NCBI GenBank assembly: GCA_044370375.1
Contig: JBILVQ010000158.1
Span: forward strand, 1 to 7,030
DNA length: 7,030 bases
Origin: JBILVQ01 sp044370375
GTDB taxonomy: Bacteria > Bacteroidota > Bacteroidia > UBA4408
Direction: 5' to 3'
The notes beneath the pieces were generated by a model, which saw nothing but the letters and a program-made list of their open reading frames with translations, searched no databases and had not been told where the DNA came from. This document shows positions 1 through 6,600 of the stretch, in pieces. Position 1 is the first letter of the stretch, and every line of letters begins with the position of its first letter. The position numbers and the translations under genes are program-made.

Positions 1-271
1 ATTTGCTGCAAGTGTTAGCGATCAACTACAAGCCAATGATTTATTGCTTTACCCCAATCCATCCAACGGACAAATTCAAGTTTTAATTCCTTCATTAAGC
101 ACCCAACAATTAAACGTTCGCGTGCTAGATGTGCAAGGCAGAATGGTGCAAGAATTTCAGGTCAACAACAACAATGCCTTTCAATTCTTTTTAGATGTAA
201 AAGGTGTATATACCCTGCAAATCCAAAGCGAATCACAAGGAACAATCTACGGCAAACTGTTGATTGAATAA
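1..271 (+). CDS. C-terminal end of a T9SS-secreted protein (type A sorting domain), 5' partial
   Basis: The reading frame is open from the left edge (first whole codon at base 2) to the TAA ending at 271, so only about the last 89 residues are present. The visible part is a type A T9SS sorting domain: a YPNPSNG motif (bases 50-70), alternating beta strands, a VLDVQGRMV strand-turn-strand, a GVYTLQI strand and a final KLLIE. Such domains carry proteins across the outer membrane through the type IX system and are usually cleaved off. The functional part of the protein lies outside the window, so its activity cannot be read. The stop lies 7 bases before the ATG of the di-heme cytochrome gene, which implies co-transcription and perhaps a joint function. 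A TTG at 44 in this frame is internal and is not a start. Confidence 0.9.
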   Translation, partial: FAASVSDQLQANDLLLYPNPSNGQIQVLIPSLSTQQLNVRVLDVQGRMVQEFQVNNNNAFQFFLDVKGVYTLQIQSESQGTIYGKLLIE

Positions 272-278
272 TTTAGCC

Positions 279-1298
279 ATGAAGTGCCTTCGGCTTCTTT
301 GCTGGATTGGTCTGGTGCTATTAGCGCATGCTTGCAAAAGAGCTCCAGACCAAAATAAAACATTGCCTGCATTGATGGAAATACCGCAGGGCTTCCCTGA
401 AATTACTTTTCCCGAAGGCAATGAATTCAGTCTGGAAAGATGGCAATTGGGAAAGAAACTATTTTTTGAAAAAAGACTTTCCAACAAAAACAGCGTAAGC
501 TGTGCTTCTTGTCATCAACCCGGATTGGCCTTTAGCGATAAAGTTGCATTTAGCATAGGGGAAGAAAACAGAACCGGGAGAAGCAATGCTCCCTCACTGA
601 CCAACATTGCTTACCATCCTTATTTTACGCGTGCCGGAGGAGTTCCAACCCTCGAAATGCAGGTATTGGTGCCCATACAGGAACATGATGAGTTCAATAC
701 AAACATCGTTGATTTGGCCGAAAAATTAAAAGCAATTCCGGAGTATGCACACGCAGCAAGGGTAGCCTACAACCGTGAGTTAGATCCCTTTGTCATCACC
801 AGGGCCATTGCCAATTTTGAAAGAAGTTTAATTAGTGGCAACAGCAGTTTTGATCAATATGCTTACCGCGGAAATGAACAAATACTGAATGCTGCTGAAA
901 AAAATGGATTAAAATTGTTTTATAGTGAAAAAACGAACTGTGCTCAATGTCATGGTGGATTTAATTTCAGCAACTACGAATTCAAAAACAACGGGCTCTA
1001 CGAAGTTTATGCCGATAGCGGAAGAAAGCGATTAACCAAACTTCCTGCAGATGAGGCCTTGTTTAAAGTACCAAGTCTTCGCAATGTGGCCCTTACCGCA
1101 CCTTATATGCACGATGGCTCTTTTCAGACCTTAGAGGAGGTTATATCGCACTACAATAAAGGCGGCCATCCACATATAAACAAAAGTGAATTGATCAAAC
1201 CTTTGTACCTAAGCGAAAAAGAACAAGCGGATTTGGTAGCGTTTTTAAAATCACTCACCGATTTGGAATTTATTACGAATTCAAATTTTAGGGAATAG
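279..1298 (+). CDS. Di-heme cytochrome c peroxidase / MauG-family lipoprotein
   Basis: The protein has 339 residues from the ATG at 279. A TTG at 264 would add five residues overlapping the upstream gene; the ATG was preferred because it gives a compact signal peptide ending LLAHAC, a plausible though imperfect lipobox with Cys19 as the anchor. Two c-type heme motifs are visible: CASCH (75-79) and CAQCH (221-225). Family hallmarks follow: RSNAPSLTN, LEMQVLVPIQEHDEF (Gln128 and Glu138, ten apart as in MauG Gln103/Glu113), KVPSLRNVALTAPYMHDGSF and TLEEVISHY. By eye Tyr292 falls at the Met ligand position of classical peroxidases, as in MauG, and Glu95 falls where the second His ligand would be. 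The Trp usual between the hemes seems replaced (FTRAGG). Family members reduce peroxide or oxidise a partner protein in the periplasm. No surface-export signal follows Cys19. It is probably in an operon with the T9SS gene upstream. The family is certain; the substrate is unknown. Confidence 0.93.
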   Translation: MKCLRLLCWIGLVLLAHACKRAPDQNKTLPALMEIPQGFPEITFPEGNEFSLERWQLGKKLFFEKRLSNKNSVSCASCHQPGLAFSDKVAFSIGEENRTGRSNAPSLTNIAYHPYFTRAGGVPTLEMQVLVPIQEHDEFNTNIVDLAEKLKAIPEYAHAARVAYNRELDPFVITRAIANFERSLISGNSSFDQYAYRGNEQILNAAEKNGLKLFYSEKTNCAQCHGGFNFSNYEFKNNGLYEVYADSGRKRLTKLPADEALFKVPSLRNVALTAPYMHDGSFQTLEEVISHYNKGGHPHINKSELIKPLYLSEKEQADLVAFLKSLTDLEFITNSNFRE

Positions 1299-1360
1299 TA
1301 TCAGGCTACAATCACAAAACAGGATTCCATTTGTAATATCAAAGCTAAATTTTTCAAAAA

Positions 1361-2410
1361 ATGACACCCGATTTTTCCAATACCAAAATAAAAAATTGCA
1401 TTGTTCATCATGTTGGAAACAGAACCAACGGTGAAGAACTTTTTCTTTCTAAAAACAATATTTCCATTGACGACCAGCGGCTGCATGAAATCCTGCTCAA
1501 GTTCTTTCTATCCCCTTTCCAAAATCTTGAACTTTTCTCCTTTACCTTTTCCAATGAGGAATTTCAATTAAATCCGGTTTATAACTATGCTAGCGACATC
1601 TTTAATTCACCCGCTTCCTTTCTAAAGAAAAGCAAGGACCTGGCAAAATTACTGTATGAAACCTCAAACCACCCGCAAATAAAAGCAGGCGATTTGTTTA
1701 TCGTTCGATTGAAGGATGTTCAAATAAACAACCAAGCCTGTGAAGCCCTTGGTATTTTTAAATCAGAGAACCGACAAGATTTTCTGCGACTTGAAAAAAA
1801 CGAAAATGAATTTACCTTAAATACGGAAGATGGTATTAATCCCGACAAGTTGGATAAAGGTTGTCTGATTTTTAACCTTGAAGCAGAAACAGGATTAAGG
1901 GTCGCTATTATCGACAAAGCCAACAAAAGCTCAGAGGCCCAATTCTGGCGCGAAACCTTTCTTAATATCAAACCTTGCAGGGATGAATACCATTATACCA
2001 AAGAGTTCCTGAACATTGCCAAAGACTACGTTACCAAACAACTGCACGAAGACTTTGAGGTGAACAAAGCCGACCAGATTGACCTACTCAATAAATCAGT
2101 AGAGTACTTCAAAAAACATGATACTTTCGATAAAAATGAATTCGAGAAAGAGGTTTTTCAAGACAAAGGGGTGATTAAATCATTCCGCGAATTTGACCAA
2201 AGTTATCGAGAGGTCAATGAAATAGAAATTGAAGATCAATTTGAAATTTCACCCCAAGCGGTAAAAAAACAAAATCGGATTTTTAAAAGCGTTTTGAAGC
2301 TGGATAAAAATTTTCATGTGTACATCCATGGCGACCGAGAATTAATTGAACAGGGCGTTGATAAAGACGGAAGAAAATTTTACAAGATTTATTACGAGGA
2401 GGAGCGGTAA
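1361..2410 (+). CDS. Nucleoid-associated protein, 37-kDa NA37/NdpA family
   Basis: This 349-residue cytoplasmic protein resembles the 37-kDa nucleoid-associated family (E. coli YejK is about 335 residues) in its Bacteroidota form. Recognisable blocks are KIKNCIVHHVGN (9-20) at the N terminus, LLKFFLSPF (45-53), LDKGCLIFN (164-172), FVxKQL-like YVTKQL (223-228), FEVNKADQIDLLNKSVEYF (232-250), VKKQNRIFKSVLKLDKNF (301-318) and the closing IHGDRELIEQGVDKDGRKFYK (322-342). Family members associate with the nucleoid and bind DNA; their precise role is poorly defined. No signal peptide or membrane segment is seen. The start at 1361 follows an A-rich leader without a Shine-Dalgarno, which is normal for the phylum. 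It is separated from both neighbours by 62 and 141 bases and is probably its own transcription unit. Nothing looks broken. Confidence 0.92.
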   Translation: MTPDFSNTKIKNCIVHHVGNRTNGEELFLSKNNISIDDQRLHEILLKFFLSPFQNLELFSFTFSNEEFQLNPVYNYASDIFNSPASFLKKSKDLAKLLYETSNHPQIKAGDLFIVRLKDVQINNQACEALGIFKSENRQDFLRLEKNENEFTLNTEDGINPDKLDKGCLIFNLEAETGLRVAIIDKANKSSEAQFWRETFLNIKPCRDEYHYTKEFLNIAKDYVTKQLHEDFEVNKADQIDLLNKSVEYFKKHDTFDKNEFEKEVFQDKGVIKSFREFDQSYREVNEIEIEDQFEISPQAVKKQNRIFKSVLKLDKNFHVYIHGDRELIEQGVDKDGRKFYKIYYEEER

Positions 2411-2454
2411 AACCTTAAAAAAAAGTAAGATTTGCGGTTGAATCAGCGAATAAG

Positions 2455-2487
2455 TTGATTAAGCAAACGATTAAAGCCTTAACTTTG
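2455..2487 (+). promoter_or_regulatory. Bacteroidota-type promoter of the DUF6922-AbiEii operon
   Basis: TAACTTTG at 2480-2487 matches all six fixed positions of the Bacteroidota -7 element TAnnTTTG. A TTG at 2455-2457 lies 22 bases upstream, within the 17-23 base spacing known for the -33 element. It precedes the GTG of the next operon by about 65 bases. The -33/-7 interval also holds two near-direct repeats, GATTAAGC (2457-2464) and GATTAAAGC (2469-2477). Transcription should begin a few bases after 2487. The match is by eye only. Confidence 0.6.
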
Positions 2488-2496
2488 TTCGAATAC

Positions 2497-2510
2497 TTCC
2501 CTTTAGGGAA
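2497..2510. promoter_or_regulatory. Short palindrome downstream of the promoter, candidate operator
   Basis: TTCCCT (2497-2502) and AGGGAA (2505-2510) are exact reverse complements separated by TT. The element begins 10 bases after the -7 box, at or just past the expected transcription start, where a bound repressor would block initiation. Toxin-antitoxin operons are commonly autoregulated through such repeats. The arms are only 6 bp, so chance is possible in this AT-rich gap. Confidence 0.35.
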
Positions 2511-2529
2511 TTTAAGAAAGCATCAAATA

Positions 2530-2544
2530 CCTTAACGATAAGGA
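2530..2544 (+). promoter_or_regulatory. Ribosome binding site of the DUF6922 gene inside a small hairpin
   Basis: AAGGA at 2540-2544 is a Shine-Dalgarno-like site 7 bases before the GTG start at 2552, and it supports that unusual start codon. Most of it lies in the 3' arm of an inverted repeat: CCTTA (2530-2534), loop ACGA, TAAGG (2539-2543). The hairpin could mask the site, but a 5-bp stem is weak. The 5' arm belongs to a heptamer CCTTAAC (2530-2536) that also occurs at 2477-2483, overlapping the -7 box. Confidence 0.4.
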
Positions 2545-2551
2545 AAATCAG

Positions 2552-2842
2552 GTGAAAACAAAACCCCAACTTTCTGATCAACTATTTTGGGATATTGATA
2601 TAAAAATCCTATCCTTCGAAGATTCATCCGATTGGGTGATAGAGCGGGTTTTTGATAGAGGATCTTTGCCTGAAGTTTTCGAGGTTATTAAATACTACGG
2701 GCGAGAGAAGGTAAAGGATTATTTGCAAAACACCCCAAATTATCTGCCAAATCACTCCATTCTTTTGGCCAAAGCAATTTTCGAACTTCAGCTCAAAAAT
2801 TTTAAATGCTTAGAAAAGAGACCGTTTCTGCCGAATTATTAG
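2552..2842 (+). CDS. DUF6922-type protein, putative antitoxin partner of AbiEii
   Basis: This small cytoplasmic protein has 96 residues and starts with GTG at 2552. The frame is closed by TAA at 2513-2515 and contains no other usable start before this GTG, which also has an AAGGA site 7 bases upstream. The pattern LFWDID (11-16), VIERVFDRGSL (29-39), YYG (48-50) and a C-terminal FKC (84-86) resembles the short Bacteroidota family DUF6922, usually encoded just before AbiEii-type nucleotidyltransferases. By position it should be the antitoxin or regulator of the next gene. It lacks an obvious winged-helix domain such as AbiEi antitoxins have, so it is not a standard AbiEi. Its last 37 bases overlap the toxin gene in another frame, suggesting translational coupling. 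Family assignment is from recalled pattern only; the antitoxin role is inferred. Confidence 0.75.
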   Translation: MKTKPQLSDQLFWDIDIKILSFEDSSDWVIERVFDRGSLPEVFEVIKYYGREKVKDYLQNTPNYLPNHSILLAKAIFELQLKNFKCLEKRPFLPNY

Positions 2843-3474
2843 ACAATCTTTTACGACTTGTTAAGCTTCCCTGCCTTAAAAACCATCGTCTAGTAGGAGG
2901 AACTGCTTTAGCACTTCAAATAGGCCATCGAAAATCTATAGACATAGATTTCTTTTGTGATGTAACTTCTGATTATGCCGAAATTGAAAAAGATGTTTGC
3001 CAGGAATTCGGCTCAGAAGTAAAAATTGAGCGTTATATTAAATCATCTTTCGGAAAAGGCATTTGCTTCAATCTTCAAGGCGTAAAAACAGATATTTTCG
3101 ATTGGAATAATCCTTTCAAATTTCCTGCAATACACATCGAAAATATTCCTATGGCCTCAAAAGAGGAAATTTTACGAATGGAATTAGACATCATCACTTC
3201 TCCGTCAGAATTCATACGCTTCGAAAAAAAAGATTTTATCGATTTGGTAGTGATGCTAAATGAATTCCCGCTGTCCGTGATGATAAAAATTTACGCTGAC
3301 TATCACCCACAAATTCAAAAGCCTGAAAGAATTATCATTGAAGCATTACAATTTGCAGAACTTGCAGATAAAAAACCTAATCCCAACATGCTAATACCAT
3401 TAACATGGCAGGATGCCAAAAATATTCTTCAGAAGGAAATTAACACTTACATGAAACTAAACTTCGATCAATAA
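2806..3474 (+). CDS. AbiEii/AbiGii-type nucleotidyltransferase toxin
   Basis: This 222-residue protein begins at the ATG 2806 inside the preceding gene. The start fits the family, whose members commonly open with a similar ML-KETV segment. The nucleotidyltransferase signature is clear: VGGTALAL (30-37) followed by HRKSIDIDFF (41-50) with Asp46 and Asp48, then a VKTDIF strand (93-98) supplying a third candidate Asp at 96. KKDFIDLVVML (141-151) and the C-terminal PNPNMLIPLTWQDAKNIL (191-208) match the AbiEii family. Relatives in type IV toxin-antitoxin and phage-defence systems transfer nucleotides, for MenT enzymes to tRNA. The segment SKEEILRMELDIITSPSEF (118-136) is unusual: the family Asp and Lys appear as Glu121 and Glu126, and about five residues are inserted before KKDF. 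It may be a divergent subgroup or have altered activity. No SD is visible; translation probably couples to the upstream gene. Confidence 0.88.
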   Translation: MLRKETVSAELLDNLLRLVKLPCLKNHRLVGGTALALQIGHRKSIDIDFFCDVTSDYAEIEKDVCQEFGSEVKIERYIKSSFGKGICFNLQGVKTDIFDWNNPFKFPAIHIENIPMASKEEILRMELDIITSPSEFIRFEKKDFIDLVVMLNEFPLSVMIKIYADYHPQIQKPERIIIEALQFAELADKKPNPNMLIPLTWQDAKNILQKEINTYMKLNFDQ

Positions 3475-3615
3475 AATATTTCCTTTTATGGAAATTGAGC
3501 ATTTTAACCTTTGGTTTATCAATAATTTTTCTCTTGGTACATCAAGCAAAAAATCAATTTGCTTGTCAACGATTTCTTCAAAAAAAAAAACCAATATAGG
3601 GTTCTTTGAAGGCAT
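3457..3615 (-). CDS. Possible small ORF of 52 residues or gene remnant, unknown function
   Basis: An ATG at 3615-3613 on the minus strand opens a 52-codon frame ending in TAG at 3459-3457, starting 25 bases beyond the stop of the large T9SS gene. The translation begins MPSKNPILVFFFEEIVDKQI and contains charged, amphipathic stretches (FEEIVDKQIDFLLDV, PREKLLINQRLKC) that look more protein-like than the opposite strand. The frame is open for about 14 further codons upstream of the ATG (to a TGA), crossing the end of the large gene. The T11 tract (3590-3580) encodes Phe codons in this frame. It overlaps the toxin gene by 18 bases tail to tail. I recognise no family. It could equally be a chance ORF or the remains of a longer gene. 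Confidence 0.22.
   Translation of the reverse strand: MPSKNPILVFFFEEIVDKQIDFLLDVPREKLLINQRLKCSISIKGNILLIEV
3543..3565. repeat. Inverted repeat in the convergent gap, possible weak terminator
   Basis: CAAGCAAA (3543-3550) and TTTGCTTG (3558-3565) form a perfect 8-bp stem with a 7-base loop, between two genes that converge. Position suggests transcription termination for either strand. Neither side carries a proper U tract directly after the stem, and the stem is AT-rich, so a classical intrinsic terminator is doubtful. An 11-base A tract lies at 3580-3590, which reads as T11 on the minus strand but before the hairpin rather than after it. Confidence 0.35.
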
Positions 3616-3640
3616 AGCGACAAATCTCTTCTGAAATCCC

Positions 3641-6600
3641 TCAACGTACCATCAACTTAAAATTTTTCATCCTTGTTTCTCCCGTCAAATTCATTACATA
3701 CTGACCCGCAGCCAAAGCATAAGGTTCCAGCGAAATGACGCTAGAACTATTGATTACTTCGCGCATCACAACCTTCCCTTTGGCATTGTAAAGCGTAACC
3801 ACCACCCTTTCATTGTTCTTGTTCTGGATTTGAATCGGATCACAATGAGAAACAGGATTCGGAAAAACTTCAAAATCTGTGGCGCTTGGTTGTTCTTCAA
3901 AAACACTGATGGTATTGAGCAAATTAATGTTGTCAACATAAATGTTATTACCCCACAAACCATGGTTCCTAAAGGCTACCACCAAATGAGCTGCGCCTAA
4001 ATAAGCCGACAAATCCAGCGTATCTGTTCTCCATTCGGTGGCCGTTGGCGTAAAATAATTACTGTTGTTTGGTGCCGTTGCCAAGGTGGATCCCCACTTC
4101 TTGTACAATGTACTAAAAGTAGCTCCGCAATCGGTGGAAGCAAGTATTTCTAAGGTATCGGTATATTGTCCACCATAAGTAGCATGGGCCACATCAAAGG
4201 TAAGCAAGGAGGAAGGCGGATTACTGAAATTCAACGAAACCCTAAAGTCATCCCAGTTTCCCTGTGAATCAAAATCGAAATTGTTAAAGAAGCTGCATTG
4301 ACTGCTATTGCCAAATCCTCCTACACTGCTATTGAGCTGCCACTGTCCGTCATTTTGCGGATTCTCAATACTCACCGCCGGTGGAGGAAATCCATTCTCA
4401 AAACCTTCCTGCAATGTCGTCAATGGTGCAACAGCCACCACATTCACCTGCAATGTATCAGCATCTGTTTGTCCGTTGCCATCCGTCACCTGCAATATGG
4501 CTTGATAAGTACCCGGACTGCCATAATAAACCGCCGGATTTCTTTGCGTGGAGCTTGCAGGACTGCCATTCGCGAAAGTCCATTGCCAAGCCGCATTCTG
4601 ATGATTCAAAACAGAATAATCTTCAAAATAAAATGAATCGGTTGCGCAAATAACCTGTTGTGTTAATTTGTCCACCATGATCTTGGCCACCGGTGCCGAA
4701 GGCTGATCATACAGAGCACTTTCCCAAATTCCCTTTCCATAAGAAGCAATCCGCATTTTACCATCTCTAAAAAATGGCTTAGCTATGTTGCAGTTAAAGT
4801 AGGCAGGCAATTGATCATTCACCAATTGCCAATCGGGCATTGAGTTATTTCTGTAAAAAACAGTGCGATTAGAGCAAAAATAAATTCCACCGTCAGTGTT
4901 GGGAATGCAAGAAAGACTATTGGCATTTTCACCATTCAAAACATTGGTGCTTAGATTGGTCCATGTTGTTCCTCCATTGCTTGTTTTAAAAATTTTAGCA
5001 CCATTGCTAACATCAGGATAAGCCATCCAAAGGATGTTTTCATTCACAGGATCAAGGGCCAGCAACATGCGTCTGCTATTGCCGGCAGGAATGCTCAGCG
5101 TATTCCAGGTCAAACCACCATCCATGCTTTTCCATAAGGTACCCGGCCCACCGGCAGAAGGTTGCTGGTTTAGATACATCACTTGCGGATTGCTTCTTGA
5201 AATTTCAATATACTTTACCTGATCAGCAGTATTGTTGCCAAAAGTGTGAAGCAAGTCATAAGAGGAACCACCATCGGTAGATTTCCACAATTTGTTTTCG
5301 TTGCCCAAAAAAACAATGTTATAACAATCAGGATGAAATTCCATTTCACTGGATTCTGCCGAATAATAGGTTTCGTTCGGACTCATGCCCACTTGAAAAT
5401 AACCAATATTGCCGGTGATGGTGTTCGGAATAAATCTTCCACCTATATCTGAAAAGTAGGTTTTTGCATTGTTGCCCGGATTGACATAACCGGTAGGTGC
5501 TTCTCCACCACCCACCGAAAGAAAATTACCCGCCCCATAATTCTCATGATAAACAATATTACCATTATGATACAATCCGCCCACCAAAATATCATGATTC
5601 CAACCGGAACCAAAACCCCAGTAATCGGAGCCGCGAATACCGGCATTTCTGTGAACAGCAGAAGTATCAAAAAAATCGGGCGAAGTATAAATACCTCCAT
5701 CGGTACTTACCCAATAATTATTACCAACCCTTCTCAAATCCTGCATATCAACATGCATATTCAAATTACCTCCGCTAACATAGCCTGCCACCGGATCAAA
5801 GTTTTGCGCCCCATCGCCTGAGCGCCACAGGTTCAAACCACCAACTAAAATTTTATCGGCATCCGTTGCAGAAACCATGATGCCGCAATTATAAAATCCT
5901 TGGTGATAAGTCCAGCCCGGATTACCATAAGCAAGATTCAAATGAGTGCTGGTATAGGGTCCGCCGGAAGGACCATTCGGAAGCGTCCAGCTATTCGCGC
6001 CATCATCACTGCGATAAACACCAATATAACCATAATCATTGGCTTTGGCCTCACCAATCAGATAGGCATAGATCCGATTGGGATCTGCGGGCGTAACACC
6101 AATTCTTGCACCCCCATCATAGCGGTTGGGGTCGGTAGATGCATACCAACCATTGTTTTGCAGAATCCATGTGGCACCTGCATCTGTAGATTTAAAAAAC
6201 TCACAAATTTCGAGATTGGGATTATCCTTTACCAAATAAACAATGTTGTTGTTGGCTGCATTCAATTTTACATCAAAAGACCGGTGATTAAACAATTGGG
6301 TAAAGGTTGAACCTCCATCGGTAGAGCGATACAGACCGCCTTCACCGGCTACCAACACAATTTGTTGGTTGCCATTATTGATAAGGATTTCGTTGGGATT
6401 GAGTCCACCGGCGGTAAGCACATTCGACCAGGACTGACCACCATCGGTACTGCGTTTGACAAAATTTCCACCGCCGGCAAAAACGATATCCTGATTAACA
6501 GGATCAACTTCAATGGCAGTAATGCCTGCATTAAAATTTTCATTGAGTGAAACACAATCCCATGAAATACCCGCATTGATGCTTTTATAAATTTCGCCGG

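Noticed and set aside
264..278. TTG start for the di-heme cytochrome gene overlapping the upstream stop
   Set aside because: The ATG at 279 gives a normal short lipoprotein signal peptide; the TTG adds only MNNLA and has no supporting site.
1346..1353. TAAATTTT as a -7 promoter element for the nucleoid-associated protein gene
   Set aside because: It matches only five of six consensus positions, the nearest TTG (1331-1333) is 12 bases away instead of 17-23, and it lies only 7 bases from the start codon.
2419..2535. Open + strand frame of 38 codons in the gap after the nucleoid protein gene
   Set aside because: It has no usable start codon supported by a site and the region is better explained as promoter and leader; no family is recognisable.
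3478..3495. ATTTCC/GGAAAT inverted repeat just after the toxin stop as a terminator
   Set aside because: The stem is 6 bp and AT-rich, and no T tract follows it.
3488..3634. 48-codon + strand ORF after the toxin gene
   Set aside because: It is rich in Ser, Lys and Asn with no recognisable pattern, and has no ribosome binding site; the minus-strand frame over the same bases looks more protein-like.
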